Below are positions 34,403-43,344 of a stretch of 64,000 bases of DNA, piece by piece. This DNA comes from Flavobacterium amniphilum (GTDB lineage: Bacteria > Bacteroidota > Bacteroidia > Flavobacteriales > Flavobacteriaceae), in NCBI RefSeq assembly GCF_023634845.1, contig NZ_JAMLJL010000010.1, forward strand, positions 62,001-126,000, given 5' to 3'. The first letter of the stretch is position 1. Each line of letters begins with the position of its first letter. The notes under the pieces are model-generated. The model did not search any database, was not told the DNA's origin, and was given only the letters and a program-made list of their open reading frames with translations. The position numbers and the translations under genes were made by a program.

Positions 34403-34699
34403 TTATTGCTGCTTGATCGTTACCGGAACCGGACCGCCGTGTGATAGAAATCCACCTCCGATTTCGTCTATGTTAACATCCAGTTCATCAGTGGTTGAGA
34501 TGCGGGTTATGGTAACATCTATAGAGCCGTCTTCGTTAACCGGAACCAGTCCGTAATTTTTGGGAGCAGTTGTAATTGCTGTTTTTTCATTGCCTGATGC
34601 GTATGATTTCGGGACGATGTCAATGCTTTGTAGTGTTAGTACAGTTAAACATACGGCAATAATAGTCAGGACGGTTTTTGTGTACAGATCAGTTTTCAT
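34403..34699 (-). CDS. small membrane-anchored hypothetical protein
   Basis: 98 residues. A single hydrophobic segment lies near the N terminus (TVLTIIAVCLTVLTLQSI). A short linker and a repetitive C-terminal part follow, with SIDVTITRI, then ELDVNIDEI and PVPVTIKQQ, which alternates Val/Ile with polar residues like small beta strands. I recall similar N termini (KTDLYTK, then IIAVCL) in small Bacteroidota proteins of unknown role. A fragment with the same C terminus lies beyond DUF4256. Inner-membrane anchored with the tail in the periplasm is likely. Confidence 0.65.
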   Translation of the reverse strand: MKTDLYTKTVLTIIAVCLTVLTLQSIDIVPKSYASGNEKTAITTAPKNYGLVPVNEDGSIDVTITRISTTDELDVNIDEIGGGFLSHGGPVPVTIKQQ

Positions 34700-34769
34700 A
34701 ATTGGTTTTATTGAGTTAATGAAACAGTATGACTTTTCGGTCTAACCAAATATAAGAAAAAACATAAAA

Positions 34770-34793
34770 AAACTCCCTGATAGCAGGGAGTTT
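34770..34793 (-). terminator. intrinsic terminator of the 1470-residue T9SS gene
   Basis: AACTCCCTG faces CAGGGAGTT around the loop ATAG. Read on the minus strand it ends in a run of T's immediately after the gene at 34798-39210. Confidence 0.85.
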
Positions 34794-34797
34794 GTGA

Positions 34798-37700
34798 TTA
34801 TCGTTTTAAAGTGAAGTGGCCTCTTACTTCGCGGCCGTCTTCCAGTGTTGATTTGTACCAGTAATCGTCGGCCGGTAGCGGATTTCCTAAATAGGTACCG
34901 TCCCAACCCGGTGATAAAGCCGTAAATTCTTTTAAGAGTTTACCGTAGCGGTTGAAAATCTGGATACGGGCATTTGGATTGAATCTGCTGTTTGCTCCGA
35001 TGATGTTCCAGTATTCGTGGTATCCGTCACCGTTAGGCGTGAAGAATTGCGGGAAACCTGTTACCGAAACCTGTACTTCCAATACCGGACATCCATTCAG
35101 GTCGATTACATAAACCGTGTGTAGTCCCGGGCGTACGTTTTCGAAGAATCCGGTCGTTTGTCTTTCGGCAAACAGATCATCCAATGCGAATACATAATTA
35201 CCCAATCCAGTTACTGTTACCGTAATGGTATTGTTTTCGGTTAAATCTTTAACAACAGGATCACCTGCCAAAGTAGCCGAATTAGATTGTCTGACCGTTA
35301 TTGTTCTTTCCTTGAAACATCCCGTTGCGTTATATACTTCCACTTTGTATACCCCACTTTGGTTTGTTGTCAGGGTAGAAGCGGTTTCACCTGGCAATAA
35401 GATTGTGTCCCTGTACCATTTATAGGTGTAATTTGCAGGATTAGCGCTACTTGCTAAACCGGAAGTTAGTGTTTGGTAAATGTTTGGTTCATTTGTACAA
35501 ATGTGTACGTCATCAGCTCCGTCAGCATTCGTATCGATTGTCGGTTTCGGATCAACTACCAACTGGAAGTTAGTACTTCCCACACAGTCATTTGTGCTGG
35601 CATCTTCAAGTCGCACCCAAATGGTTTGGGTGTTAGGATAGCCGATGTTACGGTAATTTGTGATGTTTGTAATAGCCAGTGAATTGCCCGCTGCATCTAC
35701 TTCCTGAAGGAAATCAGTATAGTTTTTATAGAACTTGTAAGTATAGCCAGTTGCCGAAATCAATCCGTCAATGTAAGTCTGTACACTTGTTAAGTCGAAA
35801 GTAGCAATACCATCGTAATCGTCGTTCGCGGCATCGATATAATCGTCACATACGTGTAACGGAGCGATAGTTGCGGCACTCAGGATAGCATTTGTAGTTG
35901 AAGAGACCAACTGCATGCTAACTATTTCAAAACAATTATTGGCATTTGTTGCCCTAGCCCAGATTATTTGAGAATACGGAGTAGTATTGGCAAAAGCCAA
36001 TGGGTTTGTGATTTGTACCGAAGCATCGTTAGTTTGTGCTCCCGTTTGCGTGGTGAAATACGTGAAAGTTTCGGTAGCTGCGTTAGCCGAAAGATCATTC
36101 TCTTTCTGGCGCAGGTTGAAAGTTGTGATACCATCAGTGTTGTCATCACACTGAACGATTCTCACGCCTGAGTTTAAAACCGGTTTCGGGTATACGGTCA
36201 ATTGTGCACTGTTAGAGAAGAAGTCACATCTGTTTCCGGTTCTGTTTAATTGAGAGCGGTACATATAACCGTTCATACTGTTTTGAATGTTAGTAACCGT
36301 TAACTGGTTGGTTGTTACATTCGAATAAGTTGCATCATTAGCAAGATTAGTCCAGTTGATACCACCATCGACAGAAACCTGCCATTGGAAGAAGTCGGCA
36401 TTTGAAGTCACCTCAAAAGTGGTACTTTCGAATAAACACTGCGCTTTGTTTACCGGATGCGTAGTAACCGTAACAGGAGCCGATGTAATGTAATCAGGAT
36501 GAGGAGTTGTGTATCCAACAGCGCTTGTTACCAGTCCGTTTGTGTTTGTAACAGCAGGAGAAGTTCCGAGGATACCATCGTTATCAGGATCAGCGAATCC
36601 CGCTTCTTTAGCATCAAAACACTGGTCGTTGTCACTGTCAAGATCCCTGTAGTTGCTAATGTTGTCTGTGTCAGTATCAATTGCACCTTCAACAGAATCC
36701 AGAATACCGTCATTATCGGCATCAAGATCAATATAATCAGGAATGAGGTCAGCATCAGTGTCAGTAGGAACAAGTCCCGGTTCGTATGCATTATCAAGAC
36801 CGTCAAGATCCGTGTCGGTATTTGTTGCTGTTGCAGGTGTATTTCCTTGTGCTTCAATATTATCTGAAATGATGTCATTGTCACTGTCGGTATCTAACTG
36901 ATCCGGAATTCCGTCTGCATCAGAATCCTTGTAAACACAAGTAGCCACCAATTTAAAAGTTGATTTATTAGGAGCTGTGTCCAATAAGTTTTTGTGGGTA
37001 ATTTTGAAAGAAGTCGTCTGGAACGATTTAAATCTGAAAGTAGCAGTTCCTGCAGCCATTGGTGTATTACCGTTCAGGCGGAATCGGATTTCAAAAGATG
37101 AAAACTGTGTTACCCCGCTTTCATAAATACCATCATAGTTCGTGTCGATTAATAATTGGTTGTCCGGGTTTAAAACCGTAACCGTTTTATCGATGTCCGA
37201 GTTTACCACATATTCCGCATTAGCGTTGATTAAATCGGTTGCAGCGGCAGTTTGCGGATAATCCAGGGCCACATTAAGCGGTTGGCTGAAAGTTACTTTG
37301 TAATCTACGTAGTATCCTTTTCCGGCCGGAATATCAGTGATGAAGCTTCCATCAGCATTTCCGGTAAACGGAATTGCTGCGGCAGGTAATGAGTTAGTTG
37401 AAACAGCGGTATAGGTAACAGGAGAATTCGTTATTGTTCCGGCGGCTACCGTTGTATTGATTGGCTGGTCTCCGAAAGATTCGGTACAGTTATCGATACC
37501 GTCGTTATCAAAATCAGCGTCTACGTTATCATTTGCCAAATCACCTTCCTGATTGGTAGGGCATGAGCTTACCGGGATACGGTCAGATTCCAGATTGGTG
37601 TTACACGCAGAGATGGTAGCCTTCACGTGGTAAAAACCAGGTTGTGTCGGAACATATGAATTAGTAGTAGCACCCGGAATTACCGTTTCGTTGAAATACC

Positions 37701-39210
37701 ATTGGAAAACGTCGAACGATGTAGCATCGTTTACGGATAAGTTTACGTTAGGCAAGCAATTATCGCTGGTAACCGAAATTTTATTGAATGCAATTTCCGG
37801 TTCAAAAGTAAAGCCTGAGTAATAACCACCGTAAGTTGCAGCGCCTGATGAACCATAATAGGAAAGGTATACCGATTCACTTGAGAAAACCGAAATATTT
37901 CCGGTTAATCCTGAGAAGATATACGTTACATAATCAGTATTTCCGATTACGTTAGAAGGTCCGGTATAAGTTACACCGATTGAAGCTAAGCTGGTTAAGG
38001 TATGGTTTGTTCCGTTAATGATGAAGTCAAGGGTAGCTCCGGTTTTGGTAACGATACAAACCGTTCCTCCGAAATTATTGTCACTTCCCACTTCGTTAAT
38101 CCTTGGTATATTGTTGATTACTTTTGGTGTTTCACAGCTCAAAGGCGGAACAAAGTGCATGTTCTGATTAGCCAGGTTAGGGTTTCCGTCAGTACCTATT
38201 CCACCTATGGCCTGATAGGCGAATACTTTTTTTGAAGTTCGTATATATAAGTTCCTGTCCGGTGAAAAACTATTACCGTCGAGAGCAAAATATTCCCCTT
38301 CGTTGATTGTGGCGCTTGGAGTTGCGCTTCCGTTGACGTAGATTTCGGTATTGTCTTCATTTGCGATTATAAGCGGTCTTTCAACTTCATTAAAACCGTC
38401 ACCTTTGACAAAAATATATTCGGTACCTGTTCTTTCGGCAGAAACGATTTGGTCAAAGCCCAAGTCCAGATTAGTTGTATTACTGTTACTTCCTGCGAAA
38501 GTACCGCAGTTTACGGCAATAGGTTTGTTCGAAGAGATGGAAGCACCGATCAGACCGTCGCGGTTGGCGTCATTGAATCCACCCTGAGTGGCGATGATAT
38601 AACTTTCGCCACTGTTTAAAGTAACGCTGAAAGCCGTATTTCCGGTAAAGCTGTTGACTAAAGTTACCCCCGGTTTGATATCATCAAAAGTGATTACCGT
38701 ATTGTTTTCGGTCGCCAGTACAGATGCAAATGTGTAATAATTTTCGGTGAAGGCAGGTGTTCCCAGATTCAGGAATCCTCCAATTCTGAATTGGGTTCCC
38801 AGAGCTGCTAAACCTTTAGATACGAGTCCGCCGGCGTGGAATCTACCCGGTGTTGCTACCGTTCTTACGGTAACGTATACTAAATCTTCAGCTTCGACGA
38901 TATATCCTTTGTCGTTTAAAACCGAATTGGCACTACCTTCATCAACAATGAGTTGTGTATTTGAACCAGAGGTTGCAATGGAAAGTATGTATGGGTTGTC
39001 CCTTGAAACCGTCCCATTGATGGTTGTTCCTCCTAATTGGATGATTCTGAAATTGATAGGTGTAACACTCGGACAGGAAATGTATAAACTCTGATCCTGT
39101 GGAACGATATTGGCTGCATTTGATATTGGCGGAATGTAATGCGTTTTACTGAATTGTGCCAAGCACGAAACGCTAAACAAAACGCTTAGTAAGAGTAATT
39201 TTATTTTCAT
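34798..39210 (-). CDS. large surface protein, T9SS type B (gliding-motility-associated C-terminal domain)
   Basis: 1470 residues with a signal peptide ([19 protein letters not shown]). The N-terminal ~470 residues look like an IgGFc-binding-protein-type domain ([14 protein letters not shown]). A middle part (~780-930) has many Asp-rich thrombospondin type 3-like calcium loops such as [18 protein letters not shown]. Ig-like segments follow. The last ~85 residues are a gliding_CTERM type B sorting domain: [32 protein letters not shown] and LPADDYWY, ending HFTLKR. It should be secreted by T9SS and displayed on the surface, likely in adhesion or matrix. A TACCTTTG -7 element lies at 39230-39237 on the minus strand. 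Confidence 0.9.
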   Translation of the reverse strand: MKIKLLLLSVLFSVSCLAQFSKTHYIPPISNAANIVPQDQSLYISCPSVTPINFRIIQLGGTTINGTVSRDNPYILSIATSGSNTQLIVDEGSANSVLNDKGYIVEAEDLVYVTVRTVATPGRFHAGGLVSKGLAALGTQFRIGGFLNLGTPAFTENYYTFASVLATENNTVITFDDIKPGVTLVNSFTGNTAFSVTLNSGESYIIATQGGFNDANRDGLIGASISSNKPIAVNCGTFAGSNSNTTNLDLGFDQIVSAERTGTEYIFVKGDGFNEVERPLIIANEDNTEIYVNGSATPSATINEGEYFALDGNSFSPDRNLYIRTSKKVFAYQAIGGIGTDGNPNLANQNMHFVPPLSCETPKVINNIPRINEVGSDNNFGGTVCIVTKTGATLDFIINGTNHTLTSLASIGVTYTGPSNVIGNTDYVTYIFSGLTGNISVFSSESVYLSYYGSSGAATYGGYYSGFTFEPEIAFNKISVTSDNCLPNVNLSVNDATSFDVFQWYFNETVIPGATTNSYVPTQPGFYHVKATISACNTNLESDRIPVSSCPTNQEGDLANDNVDADFDNDGIDNCTESFGDQPINTTVAAGTITNSPVTYTAVSTNSLPAAAIPFTGNADGSFITDIPAGKGYYVDYKVTFSQPLNVALDYPQTAAATDLINANAEYVVNSDIDKTVTVLNPDNQLLIDTNYDGIYESGVTQFSSFEIRFRLNGNTPMAAGTATFRFKSFQTTSFKITHKNLLDTAPNKSTFKLVATCVYKDSDADGIPDQLDTDSDNDIISDNIEAQGNTPATATNTDTDLDGLDNAYEPGLVPTDTDADLIPDYIDLDADNDGILDSVEGAIDTDTDNISNYRDLDSDNDQCFDAKEAGFADPDNDGILGTSPAVTNTNGLVTSAVGYTTPHPDYITSAPVTVTTHPVNKAQCLFESTTFEVTSNADFFQWQVSVDGGINWTNLANDATYSNVTTNQLTVTNIQNSMNGYMYRSQLNRTGNRCDFFSNSAQLTVYPKPVLNSGVRIVQCDDNTDGITTFNLRQKENDLSANAATETFTYFTTQTGAQTNDASVQITNPLAFANTTPYSQIIWARATNANNCFEIVSMQLVSSTTNAILSAATIAPLHVCDDYIDAANDDYDGIATFDLTSVQTYIDGLISATGYTYKFYKNYTDFLQEVDAAGNSLAITNITNYRNIGYPNTQTIWVRLEDASTNDCVGSTNFQLVVDPKPTIDTNADGADDVHICTNEPNIYQTLTSGLASSANPANYTYKWYRDTILLPGETASTLTTNQSGVYKVEVYNATGCFKERTITVRQSNSATLAGDPVVKDLTENNTITVTVTGLGNYVFALDDLFAERQTTGFFENVRPGLHTVYVIDLNGCPVLEVQVSVTGFPQFFTPNGDGYHEYWNIIGANSRFNPNARIQIFNRYGKLLKEFTALSPGWDGTYLGNPLPADDYWYKSTLEDGREVRGHFTLKR

Positions 39211-39241
39211 GGGTTTTTTAATTGCAGCCCAAAGGTATTAA

Positions 39242-41521
39242 TTATCTTTTAAGCGTGAAGTGACTTTTTACTGTTTTTCCGTTTGAAAATGTTAAAATGA
39301 ACCAATAATCGTCAGCCGGAAGGCTTTTTCCGTTGTAAGTACCGTTCCATCCTGATGTATTTGATGTGAACTGTTTAATGAGTTTTCCGTAACGGTCAAA
39401 AATACTGATTGTGGAAACCGGTAACAATTGCAGGTTTTCAATTTTCCATGTATCGTTATAACCATCCCCGTTTGGCGTGAAAAATTTTGGAAAATCCAAT
39501 ACATAAACTACCGCTGAAGGAGTAGGAGTACAGCCGTTTTTATCCCTTACATAAACTGTATATTCGCCAGCTTCAAGGTGATTAAAAACAGGACTGTCCT
39601 GATAAGTAACCCCGTCAATAGAGAACTCATAATCACCGCCATTATCGGTGTATGTTATGGTAATCGAATTGTTTTCAGAAAAGTCGTTGACAATTGCGTC
39701 TATGTTAGTTGCCGGTGCAGAAGGAAGCACATTGAATGTTTTGGTTGCTTTGCATCCGTTGTTGTCTGTCACTTCAACGGTATAATTCCCTGCAGCCGAT
39801 ACCTGTGTTTCAAAATCGGTATCACCATTTGACCAGTTGTATGCATTAAATGTATTTACGACACTTAGTGTTATGGTTTGTCCAGGACATAAATACACTG
39901 ATTGGTTTTCGAAATTTGCCGGACTGTTGAAATTGATATGTAAGACCACATCTACAATATCGTAGCAATCAGGGCCATTTACAATTCTGGCGAAGATTGT
40001 TTGCGAGTTTGGAGTTGTGTTCGAGTAATTATTTGCCAGTGGATTGGATTGATTTTCGGCGTTAGTGGCCGTTGCATAATATTCAACCACCATTCCGGAA
40101 GGAAGACTTGCGGTTATCAGTGGTGTGATTTCGGTGTTGAGGTCAAAAGAAGTGATTCCGTTTTTGGTTCCGTCTTCATCACATTTCTGATAGGTTACAG
40201 GTGAATTTGCATTGTTATTTGAAATGCTTAATGTTACCTGTGCATAGTTTGAACAGTTATTGGTACCGGCTACTCTGGCATAGATTGTTTTAGGGATGCT
40301 GTTGTAAGCTGTTGGGATTGTGATTTGGTTTCCGCCAATACTTTCGTAATAGGTAACTGCGCCTAAATTAGGATCATTGTTGCGGATCAGGTTGTCCAGT
40401 TTAGTCAGGTTGAAAGTAGCTGAGCCGTCATTATTGCTGTCGCATTGTACCAATGTCTGGTTAGATAAAACGGCTAAAGGAGCAAACTGTATTTTTACGG
40501 TTCCGGTTGACAGGCAGGTTCCGTTGATCATTACCTCGGCTTTATATTCGACGATATTCTGATTGGTATTGTCACTTATCGTGAATGTTGGTGTTATGAT
40601 GCCTGTAAAGACATTGTCTTTGTACCATCTGTAAGTGTTTCCGGTTCCAAATTGCGATGCATTAAGAGTCACGGTGTCTCCCGCACAATATGCATTGTTT
40701 GATGCCATTAAGTGATCGGGTCCTAAATCTGTTTCGCTTTGAAAAGTACCACCGCCTAAGAATATGGCAGAATCATACAATCCATTTCCCTGATCTGCGA
40801 TTACTAATTTTATATGATATGCATTACCGGCTATAACATCAGCCTGTGCTTTTAAAATTTTAGTCTGGCCATTGAAGGTTGTGGGATGGTTAAATCCGTT
40901 GAATGCGTCAAAATAAGCTTCGTTGCTTGCAGGGCATACTGTGCCTGATCCTCTGATGGTATTGACTGATACAGGAATGTTAGTACCCGGTACCAATGCT
41001 ATATTCTGATAATTCCCGTTGGTGGGTTTGATTAAAAAGGCAAAACCATCTGTAAATCCGCACTGATTGGGAGAAGGATTACTCAAATATTGTTCAGAAG
41101 AAAAGATATAGTCAAAACTGATTTTGTTTGTATAGGGAGTGAAATCAAATTCCAGAATAGTGGCATTTAAGGTGTTTCCTAAACCAAGAGCTTGTTCTAA
41201 GTCCTGATCTCCAGCCCAACTACCTATTGTTTCGCTGCTGTTTCCGGTATTAGGACCGATGGCAGAAACGGCACGTCCGGTACTTAAAACGATGCCGTTA
41301 TTGAAAGGAAAAGTGCTTGTTCCCTGATTGAAACTTCCAAAACTTTGGGCTCCGGTAAAAGAGCCGCCGCTTACGGATACATTTGTTGCCTGTCCGCAAC
41401 TGTTTCCGGCGAAGAAATTGTTTACGAGTTGTTGTGCGGTGAATGTATCGTCGACCTGTATGTATTGTGAATATGAGGTACTTGAAAAAGTAAATAGAAG
41501 AATTAGGACAAATTTTTTCAT
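39242..41521 (-). CDS. choice-of-anchor L domain surface protein, T9SS type B
   Basis: 759 residues with a signal peptide (MKKFVLILLFTFSSTSYSQ). Residues ~20-260 match the choice-of-anchor L pattern (FNNGIVLSTGRAVSAIGPN, ILEFDFTPYTNKISFDYIFSSEQ reduced here to FDYIFSSEQ, and FAFLIKPTNGNYQNIALVPG). Ig-like repeats with NDPNLGAVTYYES-type segments follow. The C terminus is a type B sorting domain ([35 protein letters not shown]) ending HFTLKR, very like that of the neighbour at 34798-39210. It has a TATATTTG -7 element at 41540-41547 on the minus strand. Surface-displayed, probably adhesive. Confidence 0.9.
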   Translation of the reverse strand: MKKFVLILLFTFSSTSYSQYIQVDDTFTAQQLVNNFFAGNSCGQATNVSVSGGSFTGAQSFGSFNQGTSTFPFNNGIVLSTGRAVSAIGPNTGNSSETIGSWAGDQDLEQALGLGNTLNATILEFDFTPYTNKISFDYIFSSEQYLSNPSPNQCGFTDGFAFLIKPTNGNYQNIALVPGTNIPVSVNTIRGSGTVCPASNEAYFDAFNGFNHPTTFNGQTKILKAQADVIAGNAYHIKLVIADQGNGLYDSAIFLGGGTFQSETDLGPDHLMASNNAYCAGDTVTLNASQFGTGNTYRWYKDNVFTGIITPTFTISDNTNQNIVEYKAEVMINGTCLSTGTVKIQFAPLAVLSNQTLVQCDSNNDGSATFNLTKLDNLIRNNDPNLGAVTYYESIGGNQITIPTAYNSIPKTIYARVAGTNNCSNYAQVTLSISNNNANSPVTYQKCDEDGTKNGITSFDLNTEITPLITASLPSGMVVEYYATATNAENQSNPLANNYSNTTPNSQTIFARIVNGPDCYDIVDVVLHINFNSPANFENQSVYLCPGQTITLSVVNTFNAYNWSNGDTDFETQVSAAGNYTVEVTDNNGCKATKTFNVLPSAPATNIDAIVNDFSENNSITITYTDNGGDYEFSIDGVTYQDSPVFNHLEAGEYTVYVRDKNGCTPTPSAVVYVLDFPKFFTPNGDGYNDTWKIENLQLLPVSTISIFDRYGKLIKQFTSNTSGWNGTYNGKSLPADDYWFILTFSNGKTVKSHFTLKR

Positions 41522-41608
41522 TCTGAATTAAATAGCCTGCAAATATACTACAAATACTTTTTTTTCAGCATATTTAACAAAATCATAGCAATTTTCAATT
41601 CAAAAAAG

Positions 41609-41634
41609 AAACCCCAGACTAATATCCGGGGTTT
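41609..41634 (-). terminator. intrinsic terminator of the DUF1456/esterase unit
   Basis: AAACCCC pairs with GGGGTTT across a loop. Read on the minus strand the hairpin is followed by T's. It sits 28 bp after the DUF1456 stop. Confidence 0.6.
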
Positions 41635-41662
41635 GTATTTTATACTTTTTTCAAATCAAAAA

Positions 41663-42097
41663 TTACTTCTTTTTATTTTTTCCGTTGTTGAATTTTACTT
41701 TTTCCACTACAGAAATTTTAGGTTCTCCTTTTTTAGGTGCTGTTTTGGGTTTGAATGCCGGTTTCTTTTTGAAATCAGTTTTAGGTTTATCACTTGGACT
41801 GTTTTCGTTTTTGGTTTTTCCTGCAGCAGAAACAGCTTTCGCGTTAGCATTGATCACATCCATTGCATTTTTAGGGTTTTCTTTGGTTCCCCTTAAATGA
41901 ATCACTAATCCGTTAAGGAAATTACGCAACACCTGATCACCGCATTCCATGAATTTAGGGTGGTCTTCCTGGCGGAAAAAATTACCTATTTCCCCTTTGG
42001 AAATCCTGAAGTCGACTAATTCCAGAATTTCTACGATCTGGTCATCACGCAGCTGCAAAGCAACCCTTAGTTTTTTAAATATTTCGTTGTTATTCAT
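41663..42097 (-). CDS. DUF1456 family protein
   Basis: 144 residues. The N-terminal ~75 residues match DUF1456 (E. coli YehS family): NEIFKKLRVALQLRDDQI, ILELVDFRISKGEIG and FFRQEDHPKFMECGDQ, ending LRNFLNGLVI. The C-terminal half is a Lys/Pro/Asn-rich basic tail, longer than needed and perhaps nucleic-acid binding. E. coli YehS is about 156 residues with two such domains, so this is a one-domain form. Its ATG overlaps the TGA of the upstream esterase gene (ATGA), so the two are translationally coupled. Confidence 0.82.
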   Translation of the reverse strand: MNNNEIFKKLRVALQLRDDQIVEILELVDFRISKGEIGNFFRQEDHPKFMECGDQVLRNFLNGLVIHLRGTKENPKNAMDVINANAKAVSAAGKTKNENSPSDKPKTDFKKKPAFKPKTAPKKGEPKISVVEKVKFNNGKNKKK

Positions 42098-42888
42098 CTG
42101 TCCTGATTAAAGAGCCAAAGATACGCTTTTGCGAAAGCATCACGCCATAATTTTTCATTATGTTGTCCATCTTTTACTATTTCTGACGTAACAGTAACTG
42201 TTTTGGGTAAGACGGCGATCATTTTCTGCATATCAGACACCATGTCTTCGCTTTCTTTATCTCCGCACAGAAAATACATTTTGGCTTTTAACCCGGATTT
42301 TTCGATGAGCGGATACATCTCGGGATTAATCCAGAAAGCCGGGGAAAAAACAAATCCTTTCTGAAACTTGTCAGGGTATTTCTGTAAGGCATATAAGGTA
42401 AATAATCCGCCTAATGAGCTTCCGCCGATGGCTGTATACTTTGGAGATGTTTTGATCCTGTAATTTTTTTCGGCATATGGTTTTACTGTATTTACGATAA
42501 AATCCAGATAATCATCGGCTTTACCGCCACCATATTTTTCATTAGGATAGGGTGTGAGTTCATCTATTCTTTTGTCGTTTCCGTGTTCAATTCCTACCAC
42601 TATGACTTCTGCATTGAGACTGTCGAGTGTTTCGTCAACATTCCATTCACCTGAAAATGATGTTTTGGAATCGAATAAATTTTGTGCATCCTGTAAATAG
42701 ATTACCGGATATTTTTTTGAAGTTGTACGGTAATTCTTAGGAAGACAGATCCATATTTTGCGGTCTGTTTTTAATTGGGGAGAATGCAGAGTTATGGTGC
42801 TGACCTCTATTAAATCAAGGCTTTTCTGGCCAATTGCCAAAGTTGGGAATGTTAAAAAGAAAAGTAGTTTTATCAGTCTGGCAGGCAT
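42094..42888 (-). CDS. secreted alpha/beta-hydrolase esterase (putative esterase family)
   Basis: 264 residues from the ATG at 42888, which gives a proper signal peptide (MPARLIKLLFFLTFPTLAIG); a longer reading to 42939 would cross the opposite gene's promoter. The fold is the putative esterase type (IroE/Fes, esterase D-like): VIYLQDAQNLFD, nucleophile Ser in GGSSLGG, then FVFSPAFWINPE and GDKESEDM, with a final GQHNEKLWRDA providing the His. These hydrolyse esters such as siderophore or acylated sugars. The gene overlaps DUF1456 by 4 bp. The substrate is unknown. Confidence 0.85.
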   Translation of the reverse strand: MPARLIKLLFFLTFPTLAIGQKSLDLIEVSTITLHSPQLKTDRKIWICLPKNYRTTSKKYPVIYLQDAQNLFDSKTSFSGEWNVDETLDSLNAEVIVVGIEHGNDKRIDELTPYPNEKYGGGKADDYLDFIVNTVKPYAEKNYRIKTSPKYTAIGGSSLGGLFTLYALQKYPDKFQKGFVFSPAFWINPEMYPLIEKSGLKAKMYFLCGDKESEDMVSDMQKMIAVLPKTVTVTSEIVKDGQHNEKLWRDAFAKAYLWLFNQDR

Positions 42889-42895
42889 TATCCTT

Positions 42896-42925
42896 TTGGA
42901 ATTTTGATTAAAAAGTATAGTTTTG
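42896..42925 (+). promoter_or_regulatory. promoter of the TerB-like gene
   Basis: TTG at 42896-42898, exactly 19 bp, then TAGTTTTG at 42918-42925, followed 17 bp later by the ATG. The longer in-frame reading would start upstream of the transcription start, so the ATG at 42943 is chosen. Confidence 0.75.
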
Positions 42926-42942
42926 TTAAAAATAATCAATTT

Positions 42943-43344
42943 ATGAATTCCTACGAAGACAAAATCAGTTTACTTTCAGAAATGATCGGCTTTGCCGTAA
43001 TCGACGGCGTGTTGCATGACCGTGAGTATGATTTTTTGCTGATGGTTTCGCAGGAATTACAGATTGATAAGGAAACTTTTCTGGAGTTGTTCAAAAAGCG
43101 TGATGAGGTCAAAGTCATTAAAGATGAATTTCACCGTATCCTGCATTTTTACCGTTTGGCTTTATTGATGCATTGTGACGGGGTTTTGCATGCCCATGAG
43201 CGTGTTGCCATCAATGAGATAGGGATTAACATGGGACTGAATCCGAATGCCATGAAAAGAGTCTTGGGATTGATGGAACAATCGCCGGATCAGATGGTTG
43301 ATGCCGAAGTATTGCTGGGCGCTTTCCAGGAACAGTTAAACTAG
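42943..43344 (+). CDS. TerB-like (tellurite-resistance family) protein
   Basis: 133 residues, all-helical, cytoplasmic. Two repeated helix-loop segments with acidic ends are visible: MIGFAVIDGVLHDREYDFL and LALLMHCDGVLHAHERVAI. These are the DGxxxxxE pattern of TerB-like domains, a metal-binding helical fold. TerB homologues are found in stress and defence loci, but a lone gene like this says little of function. Its stop shares CTAG with the stop of the convergent kinase gene. Real tellurite resistance is not implied. Confidence 0.78.
   Translation: MNSYEDKISLLSEMIGFAVIDGVLHDREYDFLLMVSQELQIDKETFLELFKKRDEVKVIKDEFHRILHFYRLALLMHCDGVLHAHERVAINEIGINMGLNPNAMKRVLGLMEQSPDQMVDAEVLLGAFQEQLN

Noticed and set aside
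36457..36884. Open readings within the thrombospondin-type repeat of the 1470-residue gene
   Set aside because: They come from the Asp-codon-rich repeat of the real minus-strand gene.
42943..43344. Tellurite resistance or defence locus
   Set aside because: A single TerB-like gene, with none of TerC, TerD or TerZ nearby.
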